Assembly: GCA_944391115.1 (NCBI GenBank)
Contig: CALXSJ010000010.1
Coordinates: 1-64,000 of the forward strand
Origin: an uncultured Victivallales bacterium
Lineage (GTDB): Bacteria > Verrucomicrobiota > Lentisphaeria > Victivallales > UBA1829
DNA length: 64,000 bases
Reading direction: 5' to 3'
The notes under the pieces are model-generated. The model searched no databases, had not been told where the DNA came from, and was given only the letters and a program-made list of their open reading frames with translations. The first letter of the stretch is position 1. Each line of letters starts with the position of its first letter. A program made the translations under genes and the position numbers. Shown here piece by piece: positions 25,933 through 36,400 of this stretch.

Positions 25933-27591
25933 TCAGGATTCCGCGCTGCTCTTCAGTTTTTTCAGATGTTCCGCGAGAGCTTCCCAGGCCAGTTTCGGAA
26001 CCCTGTACTCCGTGACAAGCCCCTTGTTGTTGAAACCGCGCGGGCGGTGGATCGCCCTGCCGTCGGAATAGGTTTTCGTATCGGAGAAATGCCAGAACGC
26101 CACGCCGGACCAGCGTTCTTCGCGCCAGATTTCCCCGAGAACGGTTTTCAGAAGTTCCGCCTGATACTCCTCCGACCAGCGCAGGCCGCTGTGATCGCCG
26201 GGCAATGCGGCGGCGCCGATCTCGCTCAGAATTACGCCCTTTTCGCGGTATTTCTCATCGGACACGAACCGAATGATCGCGCGGAGCGCGTCGAGCACCT
26301 CCTGTTCGGGGAACTGCTGGGCGTCCTGCATTCCGTACCAGCCGGGATAGGTGTTGAAGGAGACCACATCCAGGGAGTCCAGACACACGTCCCTGAAAAT
26401 CCTGTTGGAAGCGAAAGTGACCAGGCGGGAGCTGTCCTCTTCGCGGATCGTCCGGACCAGCGCATCCACAAGTTCCTTTGCACAGGGTTCGTGCGTTTCC
26501 GCCTCGTTCAGGAAGCCCCAGAGAATCACGCAGGGATGATTGACGCTTTTCCGCACCATCTGGCGGGTCTGCTCCAGCTGGCCGCGGATGAAGACGGGAT
26601 CGCGCAGGCTTTCCGCGCTGTTTCCCCATCCGAGCGACTCCTCCCAGACCAGAAGTCCGATTTCATCGCAGATCGACAGCATTGCTTCGGACTGCGGATA
26701 ATGACAGCCGCGGATGAAATTGTAACCCTTCGCCCTGATCCTTTCCAGATCCGCGCGCGTCAGTTCCCGGGGAATCGCATAGCCGTAATCCGGATGCGCG
26801 TCATGACGGTTGAATCCGATCAGCTTGATCGTTTCCCCGTTCAGGGTGATACGGCCGTCCCGGAGGCCCGCCTTGCGCATTCCGAACCGGATTTCGCGCT
26901 CATCTTCTCCGATTCCGAGATGCAGGGTATGGAGGTTCGGCGTCTCGGGAGTCCACAGCCTGTGCGCGGGAACTTTCCTCACAATGTCCGCCGTTTTCCC
27001 GTCTGTGGTAATCCGTTCGCACTCTCCTCCGTCGAAACAAAGTTCAAGCTCCTTTTTCTCTCCGGTTTCTCCGCCGAATTCGGCATGAATGGCGACGGTT
27101 CCCGCGTCAAGGTCCAGCGGCGTGACCCGCACATATTCAAAAAACGCGCCCGTCAGTTCCGTAATGGAGACGGCTCGGTAAATTCCCCCGTATGCGTAGA
27201 AATCGTAGAAGGGGTGAAACAGGGACGAGGCGCTCCGGTCGAAGACGTTTTCCGTCGCGATGACAAGTTCATGATTTTCCCGTGATCCCGCATCGAAAAG
27301 GAAGGATTCTTTCGTGAACGGTTTGTTCATGGAGCCGGTCTCTTTTCCATCCCAGAAAATTTTTGCGCGCAGACCGGATGCGCCGATCTCCAGCCTGACT
27401 TTCCCGCCGCAGAAGACGCTTCTCCGGTAAATGCCGCAGCCGCGGAGAAAACGGTAAGGCCCTTTTGCGTCAAAACATCCGGGAACCGGCATTTTGCACT
27501 CGTAAGAGATTTTGGACGGATCGATTTCGGAAAGGCGCTTTTCCGTAAAATGAAACTCCCATTCCCCGTTCAGGTTCTGTGTGTGCAGCAT
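25933..27591 (-). CDS. GH2 glycoside hydrolase (beta-glucuronidase/beta-galactosidase-like)
   Basis: A 552-residue cytoplasmic enzyme of the short GH2 type: sugar-binding jelly roll (about 1-150), immunoglobulin-like domain (155-245) and TIM barrel (250-545). The acid-base is in GFLNEAETH (about Glu363) and the nucleophile in VILSEIGAA (about Glu457), both at conserved positions. HPCVILWG before the acid-base is typical of GH2. Length and the lack of C-terminal domains fit beta-glucuronidase-like enzymes better than large beta-galactosidases. The ATG at 27591 has AGGA eight bases upstream and was preferred to one 15 bases earlier. Divergent from an AraC gene that probably controls it. Confidence 0.87.
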   Translation of the reverse strand: MLHTQNLNGEWEFHFTEKRLSEIDPSKISYECKMPVPGCFDAKGPYRFLRGCGIYRRSVFCGGKVRLEIGASGLRAKIFWDGKETGSMNKPFTKESFLFDAGSRENHELVIATENVFDRSASSLFHPFYDFYAYGGIYRAVSITELTGAFFEYVRVTPLDLDAGTVAIHAEFGGETGEKKELELCFDGGECERITTDGKTADIVRKVPAHRLWTPETPNLHTLHLGIGEDEREIRFGMRKAGLRDGRITLNGETIKLIGFNRHDAHPDYGYAIPRELTRADLERIRAKGYNFIRGCHYPQSEAMLSICDEIGLLVWEESLGWGNSAESLRDPVFIRGQLEQTRQMVRKSVNHPCVILWGFLNEAETHEPCAKELVDALVRTIREEDSSRLVTFASNRIFRDVCLDSLDVVSFNTYPGWYGMQDAQQFPEQEVLDALRAIIRFVSDEKYREKGVILSEIGAAALPGDHSGLRWSEEYQAELLKTVLGEIWREERWSGVAFWHFSDTKTYSDGRAIHRPRGFNNKGLVTEYRVPKLAWEALAEHLKKLKSSAES

Positions 27592-27728
27592 GATTCTCTT
27601 CCTCATTCCAATTTGTATTTTTATAATATGGTTTTATATTTCAAAACAGCATTATAATCATAAATTTAAAAACGGCAATGATAAAATTGTAACATGCATG
27701 TTGAATTTTGTAGCCTTCCTGAAATACG

Positions 27729-27745
27729 GTTTTGAGAATCAAAAC
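27729..27745 (+). promoter_or_regulatory. inverted repeat in the leader of an AraC gene
   Basis: GTTTTGA-gaa-TCAAAAC is a perfect 7-bp inverted repeat 14 bases before the AraC ATG at 27760, directly upstream of the CGGAG ribosome-binding site. It may be an operator or a hairpin that limits translation. The intergenic region also contains several TATAAT sequences (27653-27658 and nearby) for the two divergent genes. Confidence 0.4.
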
Positions 27746-27759
27746 GGAGTCCCTCAGTG

Positions 27760-28557
27760 ATGAAAACATTTGCAAACTGCAGTTTTGCTCCGATCCGGAA
27801 GAGCGAATTCGATTTTTTCGTTCGTTCCGCAGGTCATTTCCGTCTGGTGCGGATTGACCGCGGGTCCTGCAAGAAGGCGCATTTCCCCGAGATCTTCTGG
27901 GCGGTGGACGGCGCCGGATATTTCATGCTGAACGGGAAACAGCATCTTCTGAAACCGGGATATGTCTGGTATTATCCGCCCGGTTCGGAACATTTTTTCT
28001 TCCCTGCCGGAGATTTTTTCGAATACCGCTGGCTGACCATTGACGGCGTGTCCGCCCGCACCCTGTTTGAGGGGCTTGGATTCCGTCCCGGCGCCCGTTA
28101 TGCGGGGGAGTGTCCGGAGACCCTGTTCCGGAAGCTGGAGCTGGAGATCGCCTCGCCGGAGCGGAAACGCCGTCTGGCCTCCCTGTCGCTGGCGTTTTCC
28201 ATTCTGACGCTTGCAGTCACCGTCACGCGGCGGACGGGCTCCAGAAAAAGCTGTGCGGAGGAAGCCCGGCTTCTGATGGAAGCGGATTTCCCCGATCCGG
28301 AACTCAACGTGGCGCGTCTGGCGGAACTGCTCCATGTCAACCGTGTTTCGCTGAGCCGCAGTTTTTCCCGCCTGTACGGAACTTCTCTTTCCGGATATCT
28401 TGCCGGACGCAGAATTCAGGCGGCGCTGGACTATCTGAAAAACACCGCACTGCCCGTTTCGGAGATCGCGGCGATGTGCGGTTTTTCCTCGGTTTCCTAT
28501 TTTTCCCGGGTCATCTCCCGGGCAACAGGGCGTCCGCCCGGTAAAATCCGTTTCTGA
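27760..28557 (+). CDS. AraC-family transcriptional regulator
   Basis: A 265-residue regulator with a cupin sensor (VDGAGYFMLNGKQHLLKPG, then YYPPGSEHFFFPAG at about 45-85). The AraC double HTH (about 165-262) includes VARLAELLHVNRVSLSRSF and VSEIAAMCGFSSVSYFSRV with GRPPGKIR. ATG at 27760 is preceded by CGGAG; a GTG three bases earlier is in frame. It lies between the GH2 gene (divergent) and the sialate esterase gene (same strand, 84 bases on) and probably regulates both. Confidence 0.86.
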   Translation: MKTFANCSFAPIRKSEFDFFVRSAGHFRLVRIDRGSCKKAHFPEIFWAVDGAGYFMLNGKQHLLKPGYVWYYPPGSEHFFFPAGDFFEYRWLTIDGVSARTLFEGLGFRPGARYAGECPETLFRKLELEIASPERKRRLASLSLAFSILTLAVTVTRRTGSRKSCAEEARLLMEADFPDPELNVARLAELLHVNRVSLSRSFSRLYGTSLSGYLAGRRIQAALDYLKNTALPVSEIAAMCGFSSVSYFSRVISRATGRPPGKIRF

Positions 28558-28641
28558 GTCCGGTGCGGGGGATGGCAAAACGGGGATTTCATGGTATAGT
28601 ATTCGCCGTCTGTCGGTTTTTGAATGGAAAAGGAGAGTGGT

Positions 28642-30726
28642 ATGAAAAAAACAGTGCGGATCCTTGCCGCCGTTTTATGGATCGCCGGTGCGGCCGGGTG
28701 TGCCGATATCCCGGTGCGGGAGGAGATGGCGGAGCAGTTCACCCTGCATAAAATGTTTACTTCCCATATGGTGCTTCAGCGCCGGACGCCTGTGAAAATC
28801 TCCGGCACGGCCGAGCCGGGAAAAACGGTTGCGGTCAGCTTCTGCGGAAAGACAGTGTCCGCAAAAGCCGACGGGAGAGGCGAGTGGCTGGCGGAATTTC
28901 CGGCCATGGAGGCCGGCGGCCCTTACGAACTGACTGTCACGGGACGCGGCGGAGAAAACACCATCCGTCTTGCCGATATTCTGGTGGGCGAGGTCTGGCT
29001 CTGTTCCGGACAGTCCAATATGCAGATGCCTGTGAAAGGCGGAAAGTTCTGGCAGGTGCGGAACTGCGATGAGGAGTTGAGAAATGCCGATCATCCGCGG
29101 ATCCGGCTTTACGAGGTGAAGCGCACCGTTTCGCCGGGAAAAATCCGTACGGAAACGGACGGCTCGGGATGGCGCGCCTGCACACCGGAAACGGTCCGGC
29201 TGTTTTCCGCGGTCGGATATTTCTTCGGTCGGCAGCTGCAGAAGGATCTCAAGGTTCCCGTCGGACTGATTCACGCCTCCTGGGGCGGCACGCCGATCGA
29301 ACCCTGGATTTCCGGAGCCGCCTACGAGCGGGCGGGCCGCAATGAAATGGAGGCGATCCGCTTTGCGCAGTCTCCTACGGCGGAGCAGAAGGAGCGCCTC
29401 CGGAAAACGCAGGAGAAAATCCAGAAGGAGATGGACCGCTGGACGGAAAGATTCCTGCAGTCCGATCCCGTCCGGAGCCGGGAGGCGCAGGCGTGGAAAC
29501 AGCCCGGCTATGATGATTCAGACTGGCCCGTGCGGGAGAAGCCCGCTCCGTTTCCGGACAATGTCGACGGCGTCGGCTGGTATCGCCGCGCCGTTGAGAT
29601 TCCCGCCGAACTGGCGGGACGGGATGTGATTCTCCATCTCGGCGTTGTGGACGACTGCGACGAAACCTTTTTCAACGGGGAACTGGTCGGCAGGACCGGA
29701 ACCCGGACTCCGGGATACTGGAATGTGCAGCGCGTCTATCCGGTTCCGGGGAAACTGGTGAAGGCCGGCAGAAACGTCATCGCCGTCCGTGCCATCGATC
29801 ATTTCAGCGCGGGCGGTTTCAGCCGTCCCGGCGCTCTGGAATTCAAAGACTCCGGCCGGAAAATCTCCATTGCGGGGAACTGGAAATTCAAGCTTGAGTT
29901 TGCGGCCGATCCGAAAAAACTCGGTCCGCGTCCCGTGATTCCCGCGCATCATCTTTCAATGAAACATCCGAGTTTCCCTGCGACGCTGTTCAACTCCATG
30001 ATTGCGCCGTGGACGCGTTTCCCGATCCGCGGCGTCATCTGGTATCAGGGATGCTCGAACGCCGGGAGCGCGGACTACTATCCGCTTCACAAACTTCTGA
30101 TTTGCGACTGGCGCAGACAGTGGAACAATCCCGGAATGCCTTTTCTTCTCGTGCAGCTCGCCGGATTTGAGAAGCATACCCCGGTGCACCGTCTTCCGGA
30201 CGACTTCTGGCGGAAAAAGGCTCCCGCGGAGAATGTCCCTTATGCTCTGACGCGGGAGATTCAGGCGGAAATGCTGAAACTGCCCTTTACCGGAATGGCG
30301 GTTGCCATGGATGCCGGGGATCATTCCGACATTCATCCCGCCGACAAGCAGACGATCGGTTTCCGTCTGGCGAAGGAAGCCGGGCGTGTCGCCTACGGGA
30401 GCCGGGAAGTTTCACAGGGGCCGCTGTTTGCCTCGATGAAAGCGGAAAACGGGAAGATCCGTGTTTTCTTTCAGAATACCGGCGGCGGGCTGACCACCAG
30501 CGACGGAAAGGCGCCCGGCGCTTTCGCGGTTGCCGGAAAGGACGGGAAATATGTCTGGGCGGACGCCGTGATCGACGGCGACACGGTTGTGGTTTCCTCT
30601 CCGCGCGTGAAGAATCCTGTGAACGTCCGCTACGCCTGGGTTCAGTACCGCGGCGACGTCAACCTCTGCAACCGCGAGGGATTTGCCGCGCCTCCGTTCC
30701 GGAGCGACAAACCGGAATACCGCTGA
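28642..30726 (+). CDS. sialate O-acetylesterase-like SGNH hydrolase, exported
   Basis: A 694-residue exported esterase. The signal sequence ends in AGAAGC, a weak lipobox, so it may be a lipoprotein. SGNH block I is CSGQSNMQMPV (catalytic Ser) and the terminal DHSDIHPADK block supplies Asp and His. Block III reads WYQGCSNAG, with Cys where this family nearly always has Glu. A GH2-like jelly roll (about 285-410, GWYRRAVEIP to VIAVRAIDHF) is inserted between the blocks, as in other members. AAGGAGAG precedes the ATG at 28642. It should remove O-acetyl groups from glycans outside the cytoplasm; true sialate specificity is not certain. Confidence 0.85.
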   Translation: MKKTVRILAAVLWIAGAAGCADIPVREEMAEQFTLHKMFTSHMVLQRRTPVKISGTAEPGKTVAVSFCGKTVSAKADGRGEWLAEFPAMEAGGPYELTVTGRGGENTIRLADILVGEVWLCSGQSNMQMPVKGGKFWQVRNCDEELRNADHPRIRLYEVKRTVSPGKIRTETDGSGWRACTPETVRLFSAVGYFFGRQLQKDLKVPVGLIHASWGGTPIEPWISGAAYERAGRNEMEAIRFAQSPTAEQKERLRKTQEKIQKEMDRWTERFLQSDPVRSREAQAWKQPGYDDSDWPVREKPAPFPDNVDGVGWYRRAVEIPAELAGRDVILHLGVVDDCDETFFNGELVGRTGTRTPGYWNVQRVYPVPGKLVKAGRNVIAVRAIDHFSAGGFSRPGALEFKDSGRKISIAGNWKFKLEFAADPKKLGPRPVIPAHHLSMKHPSFPATLFNSMIAPWTRFPIRGVIWYQGCSNAGSADYYPLHKLLICDWRRQWNNPGMPFLLVQLAGFEKHTPVHRLPDDFWRKKAPAENVPYALTREIQAEMLKLPFTGMAVAMDAGDHSDIHPADKQTIGFRLAKEAGRVAYGSREVSQGPLFASMKAENGKIRVFFQNTGGGLTTSDGKAPGAFAVAGKDGKYVWADAVIDGDTVVVSSPRVKNPVNVRYAWVQYRGDVNLCNREGFAAPPFRSDKPEYR

Positions 30727-30753
30727 TTTCGTCCTGTACTGAAAGTGCGGGAT

Positions 30754-32655
30754 TCAGCTCCCGGCGAGTCTGCCGCAGCGGGCTGCCTCAGGCGCATGCG
30801 GCGCCGTTCCGGGCAGACGCTTTTCCAGAATTTCGCCGGGGGCGAGCGTGAAGGCCTCCTCCTGTCCCGGCGCGGCATGGAGTATGACGTCCTGGGAGAG
30901 TCGTTCCTCCGTGTTCAGGAAATAGAGAACACGTCCTTCCGGATGCGCATAGGAGGCGAACCGGACCCGGTCGGAGCATTCCACTTTCGGATAATCCTGA
31001 TTGGCTTCACAGCAGGAGTCCATCAGGAACCCGTAGAGATTTTTCAACCCGTCGGCGCCCGGATAATCCAGCGAATTGACGAGAACCGCGCAGCCGCGTC
31101 CCAGTGTTTTTGCATACAGAACTCCCCGCATGGCGTCGGACCACTCGCCGTCCACGAATCGGTCGGAGGCGACAGCCAGGACTTCCGCGTCCGTATTTTC
31201 CAGTTCTCCGAGCGGGAATCCCCCGTCGGTGTACTTCGGGTCGCAGTTCGGGGACCAGAGCGGAAAGCGCCATCCGCAGGACGGTTCCGCCTTGAACTTG
31301 ATTCCGCATGGGAGAGTCCATCCGTCCGCGCCTGCAAGGCGGACGCCGAAGAGTTCGCTCCAGTCTCCGTTCCGGAACGGTTCATATGCGCCGGAGGGGA
31401 GAGCGGATGCGTTCAGATGCGCCGCGCACATCAGGAGCTGTCCGCCGTTCTGAACGAAACGGATCAGCTTCCGGTAGAGTGTGTCGTCCATGGAATTCCT
31501 GCCGAGGAAGATGAGAGCCTTGTAGCGGAAGAAAAGTTCATCCGGCGCGTCGAACGGAATGATGTCCGCCTGACCGAGCGGCGGGTTCCCGGAGAAATCC
31601 GCGTCGCCGTATTTTTCACGGTTCTCCCACGAACGGCGGCGGTAGAGCCGTTCGAAAAGCTCCCAGGAACGGTCGGGTGCGCCGAGGCGGAAAGCCTCGT
31701 TTTTCCTCTGTCCCCAGAGATGGGTCTGACCCGCGCCTGTGAAGCCGTCGAACCGTCCCTGAACAACACCGAGCGCGCTTTCCGGAAAGCCTGCCGGGCG
31801 GGGATGTTTCGATGCATAGTCCGCGACTTCGGCAAGAATGGAGCGGAAGCGCCGGACCTGCGGATGATCCGTTCCGTAATGCTTGCCGAGCGCCTTGTAG
31901 TCCATGACGCCGTGTTCCGCGTAGATGGGATCCGCGCCTCGCAGAAACGCGTGGAAGAGCGAGGTGCGCCAGCGTTTCGCCCACAGTTCGTCATGCTGGC
32001 TGCCTCCGTACCAGACCATGGCCATGTCCACGCCGAAATGCGGTTTCCCGAAGGCAAGCGACGCCCCTTTCACGGCGGCGTAGCCGCGTTCCAGTTCCGC
32101 CGTGTAGATCACTTCCAGATCGACCCTGTCGATTCCCGCGCGGTAAAGAAACGATGCCGCGACTCCGCAGGCTTCGATGCAGATGAACGGCGCTTTCAAT
32201 CCGCTGGCGCGGGCGCAGGCGATGGCTTCCCGCATCCGCTGTTCCGTATTGCGCGCGGCCTCCTCGGAATCCGCCGCCGGCGGAGGAAGCGTCCGGCTTT
32301 CCGCAACGGTGCTCCAGGGCCAGTAGAACATCAGTCCTCCGTATTCGCACATCAGAAGCGATCCGTCGCAGACGTCCGCATACTCGGAGAGCGTTTTCAG
32401 CACTTCCGTGCGGATCGGCGCGTAGCCCTTCGTGATTTCCCCCGTAAGGCGGTTGACCATTTCGTCCATGACGAAACGCATGTTTTCCTTCCGGCAGAAT
32501 TGTCCGATTTCGTGCAGTTTCTCCGGCGTCCACGGTCCGACGAACAGCACCGTATAATTGCCGAGTTTTTCATTCCTGAAATGTTCCAGCGTGGCGATGC
32601 CGTAGCCGGATTCGCTCATCCCGCCGACGCGGACCGTCTGTTCTTCCTTTGTCAT
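30754..32655 (-). CDS. cytoplasmic TIM-barrel glycosidase-like protein, family unassigned
   Basis: A 633-residue protein without a signal peptide. The first two thirds follow a barrel (YTVLFVGPWTPEKLHEIG, MRFVMDEMVNRL, DGSLLMCEYGGLMFYW, APFICIEACGV, DMAMVWYGG). Glu in the MCEYGG and IEACG strands are catalytic candidates. A Rossmann-like segment (ALIFLGRNSMDDTLYRKLIRFVQNGGQLLM) resembles GH42-type trimerisation domains, and a beta domain ends it. The ATG at 32655 has AAGGAG upstream and overlaps the HAD phosphatase TGA (ATGA); a longer frame reading through the HAD gene is not real. Together with the HAD gene it may process a sugar or sugar phosphate. Confidence 0.65.
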   Translation of the reverse strand: MTKEEQTVRVGGMSESGYGIATLEHFRNEKLGNYTVLFVGPWTPEKLHEIGQFCRKENMRFVMDEMVNRLTGEITKGYAPIRTEVLKTLSEYADVCDGSLLMCEYGGLMFYWPWSTVAESRTLPPPAADSEEAARNTEQRMREAIACARASGLKAPFICIEACGVAASFLYRAGIDRVDLEVIYTAELERGYAAVKGASLAFGKPHFGVDMAMVWYGGSQHDELWAKRWRTSLFHAFLRGADPIYAEHGVMDYKALGKHYGTDHPQVRRFRSILAEVADYASKHPRPAGFPESALGVVQGRFDGFTGAGQTHLWGQRKNEAFRLGAPDRSWELFERLYRRRSWENREKYGDADFSGNPPLGQADIIPFDAPDELFFRYKALIFLGRNSMDDTLYRKLIRFVQNGGQLLMCAAHLNASALPSGAYEPFRNGDWSELFGVRLAGADGWTLPCGIKFKAEPSCGWRFPLWSPNCDPKYTDGGFPLGELENTDAEVLAVASDRFVDGEWSDAMRGVLYAKTLGRGCAVLVNSLDYPGADGLKNLYGFLMDSCCEANQDYPKVECSDRVRFASYAHPEGRVLYFLNTEERLSQDVILHAAPGQEEAFTLAPGEILEKRLPGTAPHAPEAARCGRLAGS

Positions 32656-33344
32656 GGATTCTCCTTCTGCTGAAAGAAATCTAGCACGTCCAGCGCATTT
32701 TCCAAGAGATGAATCCGGGGATCGGCGTTTTTTTCTGTTTCCCTGCGCGCCAGAATGAAGGCGCGTCCGGCTCCCATTGACAGCGGCAGGATTCCGTCTT
32801 CGCGCGGATCGTCTCCAAGGGTGTTGATTCGGTTCGGTTCCGCTCCGATCCGTGCGAGAACAAATTCCCAGACGTAATCCAGGGATTTGCATCCGCCGGT
32901 ATGGTCCGTGCTGAAAATATGTTCGAAGACGGCTGTGTTCAGGTTCGCGCGCTGCAGTTTCCAGCGGCAGCCCCAGTAGGGGTTGTTGCTGATGATGTAA
33001 AGATGCGCCCCCGCGGAGTGCAGATGCCGGATCAGGTCGACGGTGTCCGGCCATACGTCGAGCATCTCCTCATGCCTCCGGCGCATTGCCATTTCCGCTT
33101 CCTCCCGGGGAATCCGGAATTTTCTCAGGAGTTCCCCGTAATCCCACCGCAGGACATTGTTTACGCTTTCGAACAGAGCCTTTTCCGCGGCTTCCCTGTC
33201 CCAGCCGCGGGAAAGCATGAGATCCCGGATCACCGGAAGAAAACAGTTGTGGAAAAGCGTGGATTCCGGCCGTTTCGCCGTCTCCCTGTATCTTGTGATC
33301 GTCCCGTCGATGTCAATCAGGAAATGCTGTTCTTTGAGCTTCAT
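32652..33344 (-). CDS. HAD-family phosphatase
   Basis: A 230-residue soluble HAD hydrolase with all motifs: IDIDGTIT (nucleophile Asp11, acid Asp13), ISNNP as motif II, Lys in GGCKS as motif III and LGDDPREDG as motif IV. A helical cap of the C1 type lies between motifs I and II. Likely a sugar-phosphate or phosphoglycolate-type phosphatase. It is translationally coupled to the barrel protein downstream and separated from the upstream hydrolase gene by a terminator at 33391-33425. Confidence 0.87.
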   Translation of the reverse strand: MKLKEQHFLIDIDGTITRYRETAKRPESTLFHNCFLPVIRDLMLSRGWDREAAEKALFESVNNVLRWDYGELLRKFRIPREEAEMAMRRRHEEMLDVWPDTVDLIRHLHSAGAHLYIISNNPYWGCRWKLQRANLNTAVFEHIFSTDHTGGCKSLDYVWEFVLARIGAEPNRINTLGDDPREDGILPLSMGAGRAFILARRETEKNADPRIHLLENALDVLDFFQQKENP

Positions 33345-33390
33345 GGTTTGCAGAACTCCAGCTTTTTTTCAGAAGATTGAATCTGGAAAA

Positions 33391-33425
33391 GTCCGGAACG
33401 GCTTCTTTTTCCAGCCGTGCCGGAC
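33391..33425 (-). terminator. rho-independent terminator after the 1123-aa hydrolase gene
   Basis: GTCCGG-a-ACGGCT pairs with AGCCGT-g-CCGGAC (12 bp with one mismatch) around a 9-base loop. On the minus strand it is followed by TTTT. It lies 31 bases after the hydrolase stop and 47 bases before the HAD start, so it separates these transcripts. Confidence 0.75.
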
Positions 33426-33455
33426 CTTTCCGCGTTCTTTGTGGAGGAATTTTCC

Positions 33456-36400
33456 TTATTTCGCCGTTTGGATCATGTAGACGTGGCGTTCCATCGGCTG
33501 GAATACATCGCGGATCACGCCGTTGTCCAGGGCAATGGAGCGTTTTTCAAAACGGACGTCGGCTTTTTCCGCATATTTGTATTCCGCGGGGAGCCGGAAC
33601 GTCGCGCTGACGGTTTTTTTGCCGGGATTGAGCGCAATGACGCAGAGCGTGTTCCCGGATTTGCGCGTCATGACGGCAAGGGACTTGTCGGAAGGAATCG
33701 CCTCCGGACAGGTCTCCGCGGAAAAGATGATATCCTGCAGTTCCAGGAATTCCCGGTTGAGCTGCCGGAGCGCCTCCCAGTTGCGCGGATATTTCGGAAG
33801 TCCGGCGAAATGAACCAGCCCCGTGCATCCGCGGATCAGCATGCCGTAGCACTGCGCAATCTGTTCGTCGAAGGAGCATTCGCGGTAGTGGTTGTGCAGA
33901 TTGTCGCCGGACGGGAAAAACCATGCCGGCTTCCGCTCGGCGCGTCCGGCTTTCTCAACCATTTCCGCTCCGTTCAGCATCTCCTGGAGCGTGCGTGTCT
34001 CGCTGTTGGTCAGGTAGTCGTCGATCATGACGATGTCCGTTGCCAGATCGGCGAAACGGGCGGGGATTCCGATTACCGTATTGTTCATGAATACCGGGAA
34101 TTCGGGCAGGGCGGCCTGATATTTCCGCATGAACGCTTTCACTTCATCGCTTTTCGCATAGAGTTCCGGTTCGTCGACGATGAGCACTGCGATCAGGTTG
34201 GGATAGCGTCTCACTTTGGCGGCGAACTCTTCCGGATTCCATTTGTCGCGCATGCGCCATGCGTAGAAATTCCAGTAGACAACCTGGATTCCATGTTTTT
34301 CCGCTTCTTCCATGAAGGCGCGTGTGGCCGGATTGTCCGGCTCATGACTGCCGCAGGTCAGGTATTTGAATCCGGCTTCCGCAAAGGTCCGGACCAGATT
34401 CCGTGACATTTCCGGCGTGAACCTCCGTTCCACTCCAAGGAACGGAGCGACGATCAGAGCGGGTTTCCCGTCAATTTCCAGCGTGCGGAATTTCCGGTCG
34501 ATCCGGCAGTAATGTCGTTTGTCCTTCGGGAGAATTGTGATTTCCGCAGTCGCGGAGGCCGCTTTTCCGGCTTTTCCCGAAATCGTGAAGACGACCGGAT
34601 GTCTGCCCGGTTTCATGTCCTTCAGGGGGATTTGAATTCCGAGTTCCGGCGTCACGGGGAAGGTGAACTCTTTTCCGGCGAGGCGCGCCGTGCCCGTCCA
34701 GTTGCCGGACGGCAGTGAACAGCGGCCGAGAAATTCCGCTTTTTCTCCGCACAGGAAGAAATTGTAGCGGCTGTACAGTTCCAGCGGTCCGGCGACGCTC
34801 AGAATGAAATTTTTCCGGGTGAGCGTTTCTCCTCCGTCGGAGAGAACCAGCGTGACGTCGCGGTTCTTCTCGGCGTTCGGAAGCGTGGATGCAAACCGGA
34901 GTGTCGTATCGCCTGCGGGCAGGCGGACCGCGGAAGAACCGAGCGATTCTCCTGTTTTGGAATCCAGAAGACGGAGAGTTCCGTCCGGAATTGCTTTCCC
35001 CGTGAGATTGCGCACGGTTGCGCTGAAGGTCGCCTTGCCGTCCGCTCCTTCATGGAGTCCCGGCGAGACGAATCCGATCCGCGCCCGGTTCAGCATGCCC
35101 GGCGGGAAGACGAGTTTCGGATAGATCGAAACCAGATGATAATTCAGCTGCGGCGTGTGAAGCAGCGAGAGAAGCTGATTGGAGGCCCTGCAGTTGCGTC
35201 CGAGGTTGAATCCCCACGCATCCGTCATTTCCGCATCTGCAAAGTTGCTGAGGGGAATTGCGATTTCATAATGGATGCTGCTGGTTTCCGGATGGATCTT
35301 CACCGCGCTTTTCCAGTTGCCGTTCCAGCCGGAATTGCGTCCGGGCCCGCAGTCCGCCTGCGAATTGGCGGCATTGACGGCAAACTGGTAATACTGCCTG
35401 CGGCTGAAGGTCGGGTCGAAGAACATTTCAATGCTTTCCGGAGCGTAAACCCTGCCCATGTCCCGGGGGAACGCCTGCGCATTGATTTTCGAGACATCCG
35501 GAACGGAGCACTCGAATGCGACATAGAGATTCCGGGCGTCGCATGCAAGATAGGCGACGGTGTTTTCCCGGGGAGCTTCGCTTCCTTTGTGAAGGAACCC
35601 CGTCACTTTGCATTCTTTCGGAAAATCGGAGAGATCTCCGTCGATCACGGGCGCCTTCCGGGCGGCTGCGATTTTCACGTCCGGCATGATGGAGACGGTT
35701 TTGGCTTCCGAAGCATTGAATTTATCCGCGTCAAGCGCGCTTGCTTTGTAAGGAGTCGCCTTCTCCCCCAGTTCGACCTGAATGTCATCCGCCCAAATGA
35801 CGCCGGGGGTGCTGAGGGCGGCTCCGAACTGTACGCGGTTCCGCTCCGGTTTCAGCAGAGTGAACTCATAACGCTTCCACCGGTCGGTGACGGTGATTTT
35901 CCTGGAATGGGTTTTATGATGCAGTTCCCAGATGGTCAGTGTTGCGTCGAGCTGCGGGCGGTCCGCCTTGAGCCAGACGCTTCCCGTCACCGGTTTCCCG
36001 ACCGAGCATCCGGCGCTCCACATGAGGAAACCCGCCTTGGAAACCGAGTCGTTGAACGTGAGGCGGAGGGAATTGTTTCCGGAATGTTTTTCCTTCGTGT
36101 CGATCACGACGGTTTTCAGATACTCGCTGTAAGGAGTTTTCCAGGTGATGCTGCGGTTGGTTGTCAGGTTCACATAGATCGGCATTCCGTCCAGGAGATG
36201 TTCAAAGGAACTGTTGATGACCAGATTCGGAGAATCGGATCCCCTGGACACGGAATGAATTGCAACGTTGTCTATTGCAAGTTTCGCGCGGTAGGCGTAG
36301 ATTTTTACGGTGTCGGTCGGAAGCATGTCGCTGTCCTGAAAGGAGATCAGGGGCCTGCCGTTGACCTGGAAGACATACTTGCGCGATTTCCCGTTGTACT

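Noticed and set aside
30745-32673. 642-codon plus-strand open frame
   Set aside because: It mirrors the barrel gene at 30754-32655, which has a coupled ATGA start, AAGGAG and barrel-like segments; the plus-strand product has no recognisable feature.
32656-33054. Upstream extension of the barrel gene to 33054
   Set aside because: It reads through the HAD phosphatase in another frame and gives low-complexity Arg/Pro-rich sequence; the coupled start at 32655 explains the gene.
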